64,000 bases of DNA from Serratia proteamaculans_D (GTDB lineage: Bacteria; Pseudomonadota; Gammaproteobacteria; Enterobacterales; Enterobacteriaceae), in NCBI RefSeq assembly GCF_049959315.1, contig NZ_CP188201.1. One strand, written 5' to 3'. The translations under genes were made by a program, and so were the position numbers. Below, one piece after another: positions 50,022-58,612 of the stretch (positions within the stretch are counted from its first letter, which is position 1; each line of letters starts with the position of its first letter). Under the pieces are notes generated by a model, which was not told where the DNA came from, did no database searches, and saw only the letters and a list, made by a program, of their open reading frames with translations.

Positions 50022-50111
50022 TGGCGGTGAGAGAGGGGTTCGAACCCTCGATACACTTACGCGTATACACACTTTCCAGGCGTGCTCCTTCAGCCACTCA
50101 GACACCTCACC
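50022..50111 (-). tRNA. tRNA-Ser (anticodon GGA), copy 2
   Basis: Ninety bases with CCA, identical to copy 1 except one base: the acceptor strand ends TCTCACC in place of CCTCACC, so base pair 7-66 is G-U here and G-C in copy 1. Anticodon GGA. Own promoter and terminator. Confidence 0.96.
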
Positions 50112-50153
50112 GTTTTACTTCATCGCTAACGCTTTGCGCTGTCGACGGGCGCT

Positions 50154-50182
50154 AATGTAGGAGAATCTGATCCCAGCGTCAA
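50154..50182 (-). promoter_or_regulatory. Promoter of tRNA-Ser copy 2
   Basis: TTGACG (50177-50182), 17-base spacer, TACATT (50154-50159), then AGCGCCCG discriminator. Similar in design to the copy 1 promoter but different in sequence. Confidence 0.82.
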
Positions 50183-50540
50183 CCCTCTTGTGACATAACC
50201 ATGACTGTTTAGCTAAAGTTGCAGCAATTTGCTGATTTCCCGAGCGATCGGCCATCATGTCGCATCAAATGATGGGGGAGACATGGCGTAAAATTATATA
50301 GCAGGCTAATATTTGAACGCTTCAGTATGTATTAGCTCAATATATCAGCAAGAGTGAAGTCTGCAGTGCTGTTATATGCATTAATACTGGATTATTAGTC
50401 ATATGTGTCGCTAAATGGAAGGGTGCTGGCGCGGGGTTTTGGCAAGGATCTTCACACCGCCGCGCAGGTTGTCGGGCAAAGACCCGGCGATAAGCAGACA
50501 GGGATTGATCTAACAAATAATAATGCAGCAGAGGTTCACT
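50183..50540. other. Intergenic region before the peptide transporter
   Basis: About 360 bases, AT-rich in the middle (50280-50400), GC-rich near 50430-50490. It should hold the transporter promoter. No RNA gene, terminator or convincing small frame seen. Confidence 0.5.
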
Positions 50541-52025
50541 TTGACTTCGACAGATTCCACACCGACGGCGCCTCAGCGCCATGCCATTCCCCCGGGGGCC
50601 GGGGCACTGTTCTTTATCCAAATCTTCGCCACGCTGGGTTTTGCCGTGCTGTACTCAACGTTGGTACTGTACGCCACCAAGCGTTTGGGCTTCAGCGAAA
50701 CTAACGCCAACGCCATGATGGGCGTCTTCGGGGCGTTCAACTACGGCTTGCATATGTTCGGCGGCTATCTGGGGGGGCGCTTCCTCAGTAACCGCAACCT
50801 GTTCGTACTGGGTATGGTACTGCAGGTGATCGGCTGCGCGTTGATCGCCGTTGCCGGGGTTTGGGGGCTCTACTGGGGCCTGGCGATGTTCCTGACCGGC
50901 AGTGGGCTGAACGTCACCTGCATTAATATGATGTTGACCCAGCGTTTTAAGCCGGACGACGATCGGCGCGAATCAGCCTTCCTGTGGAACTATGCCGGGA
51001 TGAACCTGGGGTTCTTTGTCGGTTTTACCGTCGCCGGTTATTTCCAACTGACCGAAAACTACCGTGCGCTGTTCCTGTTCGCCACTCTGGGCAACGCGGC
51101 GGCAATCATCGTCGCCGTCAGCCGTTGGCGTATTCTGGCCGATCTCAACACACCATTGCATGACGCCAGCCGTGGAGAATATCGCTGGCGTATGCTGGTC
51201 GGGTTAGCGGTATTGGTGGTGCTGGTGCCTATTATCCGCGTGATGCTGACCCACGCGGAGTTCAGCGGTTATTTCGTTATTGGCCTTGGCGCGCTGATTT
51301 TCCTGATGCTGTGCGTGGTCACGTTACGTCATCACCCGCGTGACGAACGCCGCCGGATGACGGCTTACCTTATCTTGTCGCTGGGCTCATTGGTATTCTG
51401 GGCGCTGTATCAGTTGGCGCCGATGGGGCTGATGCTGTTCTCCGAGCACAATATCAACCTGAACGTCTACGGCATTCAGGTGGCACCGCAGTGGATCCAG
51501 AACATCAATACGCTGGTGATCGTGGTTGGTGGGCCGCTGATGGCCTGGTGGTTCAATCGCCTGCGCGCCCGTGGCTGCAAAATCGACATTCCGATGCAGT
51601 TCTCCGGTTCGTTGTTCTGTATCGGGCTGGGTATGCTGGTACTGCCGTTGGGTATTAGCCTGGCCGGCGGTGATGGGCTGGTGGCGTTTAAATGGATTGC
51701 CATCAGTTATGTGCTGCAGAGCATCGGTGAACTGATGATTTCCCCAATCGGCTACGCGATGATCGGCAAACTGGCTCCCCCGCGCTATCAGGGTGTGATG
51801 ATGGGTTGCTGGATGATGGTCACCGGCGTCGCTTCGGTATTTGCGGGGTACGTCTCGGGCCTGATGCCGGAAAACAGCGGCAGTACTCCGGTGTTGACCA
51901 ACCCCGGTTACAGCGAAGTGTTCAGCGTGCTGGGCTGGGGAGCCGCAGGCGTTGGCGTGGTGATGCTGATTTTGATCCCGCTGCTGCGCCGTCTTATCAG
52001 GCACGACACGCCTGTCGCCGCCTGA
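50541..52025 (+). CDS. Peptide MFS transporter (POT/PTR2 family, DtpC/DtpD-like)
   Basis: A 494-residue proton-coupled di/tripeptide importer with about fourteen hydrophobic segments. FFIQIFATLGFAVLYSTLVLYA (helix 1, where DtpA-type proteins have the ExxER motif; that motif is absent here), FGAFNYGLHMFGGYLGGRFL and LWNYAGMNLGFFVGFTVAG fit the family. I prefer the TTG at 50541 because AGAGG lies six bases before it; an in-frame ATG at 50523 (500 residues) has no ribosome binding site. The gene is an addition between the tRNA-Ser genes and ghrA relative to E. coli. Confidence 0.85.
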   Translation: MTSTDSTPTAPQRHAIPPGAGALFFIQIFATLGFAVLYSTLVLYATKRLGFSETNANAMMGVFGAFNYGLHMFGGYLGGRFLSNRNLFVLGMVLQVIGCALIAVAGVWGLYWGLAMFLTGSGLNVTCINMMLTQRFKPDDDRRESAFLWNYAGMNLGFFVGFTVAGYFQLTENYRALFLFATLGNAAAIIVAVSRWRILADLNTPLHDASRGEYRWRMLVGLAVLVVLVPIIRVMLTHAEFSGYFVIGLGALIFLMLCVVTLRHHPRDERRRMTAYLILSLGSLVFWALYQLAPMGLMLFSEHNINLNVYGIQVAPQWIQNINTLVIVVGGPLMAWWFNRLRARGCKIDIPMQFSGSLFCIGLGMLVLPLGISLAGGDGLVAFKWIAISYVLQSIGELMISPIGYAMIGKLAPPRYQGVMMGCWMMVTGVASVFAGYVSGLMPENSGSTPVLTNPGYSEVFSVLGWGAAGVGVVMLILIPLLRRLIRHDTPVAA

Positions 52026-52039
52026 GATCCCGCAGCATA

Positions 52040-52068
52040 AAAACAGCCCCACTGGTCGGGGCTGTTTT
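52040..52068 (+). terminator. Terminator of the peptide transporter gene
   Basis: AAAACAGCCCC ... GGGGCTGTTTT, eleven base pairs, ending in T4. Confidence 0.88.
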
Positions 52069-52151
52069 CGTTTTGGGCTTTAACACTTGCATCTGTCGGC
52101 GAATCGCGGAAGTCTGGATGGAAATAGATAAAAACAGACGGAGTTGCGAAG

Positions 52152-53093
52152 ATGAACATCATTTTTTACCACCCTTTCTTTAATGCCGGGGAATGGCTCA
52201 CAGGCCTGTCACAGCGCCTGCCACAAGCGCAGGTTCGTGCCTGGCAACCGGGCGATGATCGTCCGGCAGATTACGCGCTGGTGTGGCGGCCACCCCATGA
52301 GATGTTGGCTAACCGTGGTCAGTTGAAAGGTGTGTTTGCCCTCGGCGCCGGCGTCGACGCTATCCTGGAGCAAGAACGGGCCTACCCGGGTACCCTGCCG
52401 GCAGGGGTGCCGTTGCTGCGCCTTGAAGATACCGGTATGGCGCAACAGATGCAGGAATATGCGCTGAGCTACGTACTGCGCTATTTCCGCCGTTTTGATG
52501 AATACCAGCTGTTGCAACAGCAGCAGGAGTGGCGGCCGCTCGATCCCCATCAGCAGGATAATTTCACTATTGGCATTCTCGGCGCCGGGGTGTTGGGCAA
52601 AAGTGTGGCGCAAAAGCTGACGGCGTTTGGTTTTAACGTGCGTTGCTGGAGCCGTAGCCCCAAACAAATCGACGGCGTGCAGAGCTTTGCCGGAGCCGAA
52701 CAGCGCGCCGCGTTTCTCGATGGGGTGCAATTGCTGATCAACCTGCTGCCCAATACGCCGGAAACCGCCGGGATCCTCAATCAGCAACTGTTCGCGCATT
52801 TGGCGCCGGGGGCTTATCTGATCAATCTGGCGCGCGGTGCGCATCTGGTTGAGTACGATTTATTGCAGGCGCTGGAGCAAGGTCAGATTGCCGCCGCCAC
52901 GCTGGACGTGTTCGTCACCGAGCCGCTGCCGCAGACGCATCCGTTCTGGCGTCATCCGCGTGTCACCATTACCCCGCATATTGCTGCCATCACCTTGCCG
53001 GAAGCGGCTATGGATCAGATAGCGGCGAACATTCTCGCGCTTGAGGCCGGCGAAACACCGGCCGGAGTGGTGGATGTGCAGCGCGGTTACTGA
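52152..53093 (+). CDS. ghrA: Glyoxylate/hydroxypyruvate reductase A GhrA (YcdW)
   Basis: A 313-residue D-2-hydroxyacid dehydrogenase (E. coli 312) reducing glyoxylate and hydroxypyruvate with NADPH. NAD(P) motif ILGAGVLGKSVAQKL (about 139-153), catalytic Arg in INLARGAHLVEYD (about 227), Glu in VFVTEPLP (about 256) and His in TPHIAAIT (about 275). First of ghrA-ycdX-ycdY, the E. coli order after serX. GGAG precedes the ATG. Confidence 0.95.
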   Translation: MNIIFYHPFFNAGEWLTGLSQRLPQAQVRAWQPGDDRPADYALVWRPPHEMLANRGQLKGVFALGAGVDAILEQERAYPGTLPAGVPLLRLEDTGMAQQMQEYALSYVLRYFRRFDEYQLLQQQQEWRPLDPHQQDNFTIGILGAGVLGKSVAQKLTAFGFNVRCWSRSPKQIDGVQSFAGAEQRAAFLDGVQLLINLLPNTPETAGILNQQLFAHLAPGAYLINLARGAHLVEYDLLQALEQGQIAAATLDVFVTEPLPQTHPFWRHPRVTITPHIAAITLPEAAMDQIAANILALEAGETPAGVVDVQRGY

Positions 53094-53179
53094 TCTTCCG
53101 GTGATGCACCTGCTAAGCTAAATAAATAATAAACCGCGCCTGCCGCCGTACTCTGGCAGGCTGCTCAGAAGGAGAAGCA

Positions 53180-53917
53180 ATGTACCCCGTTGATTTACAT
53201 ATGCACACCGTCGCCAGCACCCACGCCTACAGCACGCTGCATGATTACATCGTCGAAGCCCGACAAAAGGGCATCAAACTTTTCGCCATCACCGACCACG
53301 GCCCGGATATGGCCGATGCACCGCACTATTGGCACTTTATGAATATGCACGTGTGGCCGCGTCTGGTGGACGGCGTGGGCATCCTGCGCGGCATCGAGGC
53401 CAACATCAAAAACCGGCAGGGTGATATCGACTGCACCGGTCCGATGCTGGATAAAATCGACGTGATTATTGCCGGTTTCCACGAGCCGGTGTTTGCACCA
53501 CAGGACAAGGCCGCCAATACCGAAGCGATGATCGCGGCGATGGCGCAGGGGGACGTGCACATTATCAGCCACCCCGGCAACCCAAGGTACCCGATTGATA
53601 TTGCCGCGGTTGCTGCTGCGGCGGCGAAGTATGAAGTGGCTCTGGAACTGAACAACTCGTCGTTCACCCATTCGCGCAAGGGTAGCGAAGACAACTGCCG
53701 TGCGATTGCTGCGGCTGTACGTGATGCCGGCGGCTGGCTGGCGCTGGGCTCGGATTCACATATTGCCTTCTCGCTCGGCGGCTTTGAACACTGCGAGCGC
53801 ATTATTGCCGAAGTGGAGTTCCCGCAGGAGCGCATCCTTAACGTTAGCCCACGGCGCCTGCTGGACTTTCTCGAACGGCGCGGCAAGCCGGCGATTGCGG
53901 AACTGGCCGATTTGTGA
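53180..53917 (+). CDS. ycdX: PHP-domain phosphatase YcdX
   Basis: A 245-residue trinuclear-zinc PHP-domain protein, same length as E. coli YcdX. Metal ligands in YPVDLHMHTVAS (7-9), FAITDHGPD (about 40), GIEANI (about 73), AGFHEPVF (about 101), ISHPGNP (about 131) and GSDSHIA (about 192). It has phosphatase activity and is needed for swarming in E. coli together with YcdY. AAGGAGAAG precedes the ATG; 43 bases separate it from ycdY. Confidence 0.95.
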   Translation: MYPVDLHMHTVASTHAYSTLHDYIVEARQKGIKLFAITDHGPDMADAPHYWHFMNMHVWPRLVDGVGILRGIEANIKNRQGDIDCTGPMLDKIDVIIAGFHEPVFAPQDKAANTEAMIAAMAQGDVHIISHPGNPRYPIDIAAVAAAAAKYEVALELNNSSFTHSRKGSEDNCRAIAAAVRDAGGWLALGSDSHIAFSLGGFEHCERIIAEVEFPQERILNVSPRRLLDFLERRGKPAIAELADL

Positions 53918-53960
53918 CATCGTCCCGGCAAATTTTTTCCGTATTGTATAAGGCATTATC

Positions 53961-54548
53961 ATGAATGAGTTTTCTGTTGTTTGCCGCGTGCTGGGTACGC
54001 TGTTTTATCGTCAGCCGCAAGATCCGTTGCTGGTGCCGCTGTTCGCGCTGATCAAAGAAGGCAAACTGCGACAGCACTGGCCGCTGGAGCAGGACGACCT
54101 GTTGGTCCGTCTGCAGCAGGGCTGTGATGTCAACCAGCTGTCCAGTGATTTCAACGCGATGTTTGTCGGCAGCGAGTGCAGTGTGTCACCATTCCGCTCT
54201 GCCTATGTGGAAGGGGCGACAGAAGCGGAAGTGCGTACTTTCCTGCAACAGCGGGGGATGCCATTAAGCGAAGCGCCGGCCGATCACTTCGGCTCACTGC
54301 TGCTGGCCGCCTCCTGGCTGGAAGATCAGGCGCAGGAAGACGAAGCGCAGGCGCAGATCACCTTGTTTGACGACTATTTGCTGCCCTGGTGCGGCCGCTT
54401 CCTTGGCAAAGTGGAAGCTCATGCCACTACCGGTTTTTACCGTACCCTGTCGCTGTTGGCTCGCGAGTCCATTCAGGCGATGCGTGACGAGCTGGCGGAG
54501 TACGAACAAGACGAAGCACAGCCGGGCGAAGAGGGCGACCAGCCTTAA
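53961..54548 (+). CDS. ycdY: Redox-enzyme-maturation-type chaperone YcdY
   Basis: A 195-residue all-helical protein of the TorD/DmsD family (E. coli 184). SPFRSAYVEG (about 76) and DHFGSLLLAASWLEDQA (about 106-122) correspond to the YxSxY and ExDHLG-type marks of the family. In E. coli YcdY binds YcdX and raises its activity, so the pair acts as chaperone and zinc enzyme. The C-terminal acidic tail (EYEQDEAQPGEEGD) makes it longer than the E. coli protein. Confidence 0.92.
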   Translation: MNEFSVVCRVLGTLFYRQPQDPLLVPLFALIKEGKLRQHWPLEQDDLLVRLQQGCDVNQLSSDFNAMFVGSECSVSPFRSAYVEGATEAEVRTFLQQRGMPLSEAPADHFGSLLLAASWLEDQAQEDEAQAQITLFDDYLLPWCGRFLGKVEAHATTGFYRTLSLLARESIQAMRDELAEYEQDEAQPGEEGDQP

Positions 54549-54717
54549 TGCCTTGCCGGCCGGTTTGCGCCAAGCGGCGGAACCGGCCACTTTCCCCGCT
54601 ACACAGGTTTTCATCCCCCATACGTATATTGACAAATAATCCCCTAATCTGACGGTTCACCGGCGGTTAGGCCCATCTGTGCCTGCGCGCCTCGTTTCCT
54701 TCGGCAAAGGGTAAAGT

Positions 54718-55371
54718 ATGAAAAATAACTGGATGCAGCAGATCCAATCCATGATTGGGCAAAAGGCCGGTTCAATCGGCGGGTCGGAAGGCATCGGCAA
54801 ATTGCTGGCCCCGACCGCATTGGGTGGCCTGGTGGGCGTCTTGCTGGCGAACAAGTCATCACGCAAATTGGTGGGTAAATTCGGCAAGAACGCGTTGATT
54901 ATCGGCGGCAGCGCGGCGGTGGGCGCAGTGTTGTGGAACAAGTACAAGCAGCGAGTGAAAGAAACCCATCAGGATGAACCGCAGTTCGGTCTGCAAACCA
55001 CGCCGGTAGATTTACGCGCCAAACGGCTGGTGCAGGCGCTGGTGTTTGCCGCCAAGAGCGATGGCCATATCGATGCGGAAGAAAAACGCGCTATCGACCA
55101 CAGCCTGGAACAGCTGCAGGTAGGAGAGGAAGCGCAAAAATGGGTGCAAGAGGCCATTGATCAGCCGCTGAACCCGGATCTGATCGCCCAGAGCGTGAAG
55201 AATGAAGACGAAGCGTTAGAAGTTTATTACCTGAGCTGCATGGTGATCGACGTCGATCACTTTATGGAGCGTGGTTATCTCGACGCGCTGGCGCAGTCGT
55301 TGAAGATCCCGGCGGACGTTAAGCAGGGCATCGAAAACGACGTGAACGAGAAAAAACGCGAGCTGGCGTAG
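54718..55371 (+). CDS. yebE: Inner membrane protein YebE (DUF533, TerB-like domain)
   Basis: A 217-residue protein (E. coli 219). A Gly-rich membrane segment (about 38-88, LVGVLLANKSSRKLVGKFGK and IIGGSAAVGAVLW) is followed by a TerB/DjlA-like helical domain with acidic metal-binding pattern SDGHIDAEEKRAI (about 115-127). E. coli yebE belongs to the Cpx envelope-stress regulon; I did not find a clear CpxR box. Next to ptrB as in E. coli 41 min, so gene order jumps here from the ycdY region. Confidence 0.92.
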   Translation: MKNNWMQQIQSMIGQKAGSIGGSEGIGKLLAPTALGGLVGVLLANKSSRKLVGKFGKNALIIGGSAAVGAVLWNKYKQRVKETHQDEPQFGLQTTPVDLRAKRLVQALVFAAKSDGHIDAEEKRAIDHSLEQLQVGEEAQKWVQEAIDQPLNPDLIAQSVKNEDEALEVYYLSCMVIDVDHFMERGYLDALAQSLKIPADVKQGIENDVNEKKRELA

Positions 55372-55439
55372 CGCCGCTTGGCAAGCCGGGGGGAATCGTG
55401 TCACTCTTGCCTTAATCAAGGTAAGCGGATGATTTAGCA

Positions 55440-57473
55440 ATGATGACACCCCCTAAGGCAGAAAAACGTCCTTATCCCATCACTACCCACGGCGACACGC
55501 GGGTAGATGACTATTATTGGCTGCGCGACGATGAGCGCGCAGACCCCCAGGTGCTGGACTATCTGCAGGCGGAGAACGCCTTTACCGACGCGGTATTGAA
55601 ACCGCAGCAGGCGCTGCGCGAAACTCTGTATGAAGAGATGGTGGCGCGTATTCCCCAGCAGGAACATTCGGTGCCTTACGTCCGGCACGGCTACCGTTAT
55701 CAGACCCGCTTCGAACCGGGTAATGAATACGCGATTTACGTCCGTCAGCCGCAGGCCGAGAGCGAGCATTGGGACACCCTGATCGACGGTAACCAACGTG
55801 CCGAGCAGCGTGAGTTTTATACCCTTGGCGGGCTGGAAGTCAGCCCCGACAACCAAAAGCTGGCGGTCGCGGAGGATTTCCTTTCCCGTCGCCAGTACGA
55901 CATTCGTTTCAAAAACCTCAGCGACGATAGCTGGACTGACGAAGTGCTGGAAAATACCTCCGGCAGCTTTGAATGGGCCAACGACTCGGCCACCGTGTAT
56001 TACGTACGCAAACACGCCAAAACGCTGCTGCCTTATCAGGTCTATCGCCACGTGGTGGGCACCGATCCGCAGCTCGATGAGCTGATCTACGAAGAAAAGG
56101 ATGACACCTTCTACGTCGGCTTGGAAAAGACTACCTCCGATCGTTTTATTCTGATCCACCTGAGCAGCACCACCACTTCGGAAATCCTGCTGCTGGACGC
56201 CGATCGCGCCGACAGCAAGCCGCAGATGTTTGTGCCGCGTCGTAAGGATCATGAATACGGTATCGATCACTATCACCAGCATTTCTATATCCGTTCCAAC
56301 AAGGACGGCAAGAACTTTGGCCTCTACCAGAGTGAGCAGGCGGATGAGGCGCAGTGGCAGACGCTGATCGCTCCACGTATCGAGGTGATGCTGGAGGGCT
56401 TTAGCCTGTTCCGCGACTGGCTGGTGGTGGAAGAGCGCAGCGAAGGCCTGACCCAACTGCGACAGATCCACTGGCAGAGCGGCGAAGTGAAGCGCATTGC
56501 CTTCGACGATCCCACCTACACCACCTGGCTGGCGTATAACCCGGAACCGGAAACCGAGCTGTTGCGCTATGGCTATTCTTCGATGACCACGCCGACCACG
56601 CTGTATGAACTTAATCTCGACAGCGGTGAGCGCGTGATGCTCAAGCAGCAGGAAGTGAAAAACTTCACCCCGGAAAATTACCGCAGCGAGCGGGTATGGG
56701 TGAAGGCTCGTGATGGCGTCGAAGTGCCGGTTTCGCTGGTCTACCGCCACGATAGCTTTACGCGCGGTACTAACCCGTTGATGGTGTATGGCTACGGATC
56801 CTACGGCAGCAGCATGGATCCGGCCTTCAGCGCCAGCCGCTTAAGCCTGTTGGATCGCGGTTTTGTGTTTGTACTGGCACACATTCGCGGCGGCGGTGAG
56901 CTGGGGCAACTGTGGTATGAAGACGGCAAACTGTTCAAAAAGCAAAACACCTTCAACGATTTCATCGACGTGACCGAAGCGTTAATCGCCCAGGGTTACG
57001 GTGATGCCAAACGGGTGTTTGCCATGGGCGGCAGTGCCGGTGGCCTGCTGATGGGCGCGGTGATTAACCAGGCACCCAGGTTGTTCAACGGCATTGTGGC
57101 GCAGGTGCCCTTTGTTGATGTGGTCACTACCATGCTCGACGAGTCTATTCCGCTAACTACCGGCGAGTACGACGAATGGGGCAACCCGAACGAGCAGGCG
57201 TATTACGACTACATTTTGCAATACAGCCCGTACGATCAGGTTAAGGCGCAGGATTATCCGCATATGCTGGTCACCACCGGTTTGCATGACTCTCAGGTGC
57301 AGTATTGGGAGCCGGCCAAGTGGGTGGCCAAGCTGCGTGAGCTGAAGACGGACGATCGCCAACTGTTGCTTTATACCGATATGGATTCCGGCCACGGCGG
57401 CAAGTCCGGGCGTTTCAAAGCTTATGAAGATATCGCGCTGGAGTACGCCTTTATTCTGGCGCTGGCGGAGTAA
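55440..57473 (+). CDS. ptrB: Protease II (oligopeptidase B) PtrB
   Basis: A 677-residue S9A serine peptidase cutting short peptides after Arg or Lys. Beta-propeller N-terminal part, then hydrolase part with the nucleophile in AMGGSAGGLLMG (about residue 528), the Asp in TTGLHDSQVQYWEP (about 614) and the His in DMDSGHGGKSGRF (about 649). Acidic residues giving basic P1 preference are expected in the same positions as E. coli PtrB. Ribosome binding site is weak (AAGG at some distance). Convergent with exoX. Confidence 0.95.
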   Translation: MMTPPKAEKRPYPITTHGDTRVDDYYWLRDDERADPQVLDYLQAENAFTDAVLKPQQALRETLYEEMVARIPQQEHSVPYVRHGYRYQTRFEPGNEYAIYVRQPQAESEHWDTLIDGNQRAEQREFYTLGGLEVSPDNQKLAVAEDFLSRRQYDIRFKNLSDDSWTDEVLENTSGSFEWANDSATVYYVRKHAKTLLPYQVYRHVVGTDPQLDELIYEEKDDTFYVGLEKTTSDRFILIHLSSTTTSEILLLDADRADSKPQMFVPRRKDHEYGIDHYHQHFYIRSNKDGKNFGLYQSEQADEAQWQTLIAPRIEVMLEGFSLFRDWLVVEERSEGLTQLRQIHWQSGEVKRIAFDDPTYTTWLAYNPEPETELLRYGYSSMTTPTTLYELNLDSGERVMLKQQEVKNFTPENYRSERVWVKARDGVEVPVSLVYRHDSFTRGTNPLMVYGYGSYGSSMDPAFSASRLSLLDRGFVFVLAHIRGGGELGQLWYEDGKLFKKQNTFNDFIDVTEALIAQGYGDAKRVFAMGGSAGGLLMGAVINQAPRLFNGIVAQVPFVDVVTTMLDESIPLTTGEYDEWGNPNEQAYYDYILQYSPYDQVKAQDYPHMLVTTGLHDSQVQYWEPAKWVAKLRELKTDDRQLLLYTDMDSGHGGKSGRFKAYEDIALEYAFILALAE

Positions 57474-57506
57474 CCTTCAGGCGGGCGGCTGGCGCTGCCC
57501 GCTTTT

Positions 57507-58175
57507 TCAACCAATCAGATAGTATTTCAGCGTGTGTTTCATGTCCGGACTGAGGTCTTCGATAGATTTCAGCATCCAGCGCAAATAGCCGGGATCTTCC
57601 TGTGCTACGCGATCAATTTCCTGTCCACGATACTTACCGAACTTGAACTTCTTCAGCAGCACTGGCTGGTCAGTGATTTGCGCCATCTGTTCTGGCGTCC
57701 AACCTGAATCCTTGATGATACGTTGCAACAGCGCGGCGGTCACGTAGCAGTCGTATAACGCCCGGTGTGGGTAAAGCGTGGTGTCCTGCGGCAGTTGAAC
57801 ATCGAGATTCAGCGCATAGCGCAGATATTGGTTGCCGTATTTGATGTCCGGGTACAGGTTGCGCGCCAGTTTCATGGTGCATATCCAGGCGCCGTGCATT
57901 TCTGGTAACACGCCGCGATCGAATGCCGCATTATGCGCGACATAGTAGGGACTGCCCTGATAGCGACCGATCGCTACCGCGATGCGTGGTTTCCCTTCGA
58001 CCATCTGCTCGGTGATATGGTGAATGGCCATGGCCTCAATGCCAATAGGGCGGTCGGGGCTGATTAAATCGCTCATTGGGTTGGCGATCTGTCCGTCGAT
58101 CAGATCAACAGAGGCCACCTCTACCACGCCGCCTTCCAGCCCGCAGGTTTCAGTGTCTATTACGCGTAAATTCAT
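57507..58175 (-). CDS. exoX: Exodeoxyribonuclease X ExoX
   Basis: A 222-residue DnaQ-family 3'-5' exonuclease used in methyl-directed mismatch repair. Exo I VIDTETCGLEGG (5-16), Exo II VAHNAAFDRG (about 81) and Exo III HRALYDCYVTAALL (about 131) with the catalytic Asp/Glu residues. The C-terminal KFGKYRGQEI stretch is typical of ExoX. Start at 58175 (MNLRVIDTET) matches E. coli (220); a 19-codon extension upstream is not conserved. Confidence 0.95.
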   Translation of the reverse strand: MNLRVIDTETCGLEGGVVEVASVDLIDGQIANPMSDLISPDRPIGIEAMAIHHITEQMVEGKPRIAVAIGRYQGSPYYVAHNAAFDRGVLPEMHGAWICTMKLARNLYPDIKYGNQYLRYALNLDVQLPQDTTLYPHRALYDCYVTAALLQRIIKDSGWTPEQMAQITDQPVLLKKFKFGKYRGQEIDRVAQEDPGYLRWMLKSIEDLSPDMKHTLKYYLIG

Positions 58176-58267
58176 GGTTTCCTCAGAGTGGCTGCACAGG
58201 TTTAGCTTAACCGGCAGGCCTGCGCCTGCCAACCGCTGAAAGGCGTGGAGTTATTTCAGGCAACAAA

Positions 58268-58287
58268 AAACCCGCCTTGGCGGGTTT
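58268..58287 (-). terminator. Terminator of the small basic gene 58308-58418
   Basis: AAACCCGC-CTTG-GCGGGTTT read leftward, followed by six T on the minus strand. Confidence 0.82.
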
Positions 58288-58307
58288 AATTACGGTTAGA
58301 AGTTCGC

Positions 58308-58418
58308 TTACTCGCCGGTCGACTGGCCTTTCTTCGCGCGTTTGCCTGCACGTTTTTCTGCAGGGGTTTTCAACGGCTTCTTCTTCGCATTTTTTTTGCT
58401 ATCCATTCCCTTACTCAT
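58308..58418 (-). CDS. Small very basic protein, 36 residues
   Basis: ATG at 58418 behind AGAGG opens 36 codons to TAA at 58308, followed at once by a good terminator. The product is rich in Lys and Arg (KKNAKKKPLKTPAEKRAGKRAKKG, written here in parts: KKNAKKKPLK and TPAEKRAGKRAKKG) with no hydrophobic segment; it could bind RNA, ribosomes or another polyanion. A complete gene unit: ribosome binding site, frame, terminator. I do not recognise a named family. Divergent from the dksA-like gene, so the Zur-type site between them might affect both. Confidence 0.78.
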   Translation of the reverse strand: MSKGMDSKKNAKKKPLKTPAEKRAGKRAKKGQSTGE

Positions 58419-58573
58419 GATGGCCTCTCAGTTACCTATGGTTGGGTGGGTTGCTCAGCCATTAACCCCCTTACGCCTGTCGGATGCAAGCAGGAAAGCG
58501 AGTGGTTTTGTTAATCGATTGTTTATAGGTGCAATTTTGTTTTCTTATGTATGGCTGCTTAATTATTATGATA

Positions 58574-58588
58574 TGTTATAATATAACA
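58574..58588 (+). promoter_or_regulatory. Zur box upstream of the dksA-like gene
   Basis: TGTTATA-A-TATAACA, a perfect seven-base dyad, is the core of the enterobacterial Zur consensus (ATGTTATANTATAACAT). It lies 25 bases before the ATG of the zinc-finger-less DksA paralogue and predicts derepression when zinc is scarce. Confidence 0.85.
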
Positions 58589-58612
58589 ATTAAGTAATAA
58601 CCGGAGAGCGCA

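Noticed and set aside
55434..56750. 438-codon minus-strand frame opposite ptrB
   Set aside because: A mirror frame of ptrB; the sense frame has all oligopeptidase B motifs.
58342..58581. 79-codon plus-strand frame with a hydrophobic stretch
   Set aside because: It is opposite the small basic gene, has no ribosome binding site, and its codons are explained by the other strand and the AT-rich promoter.
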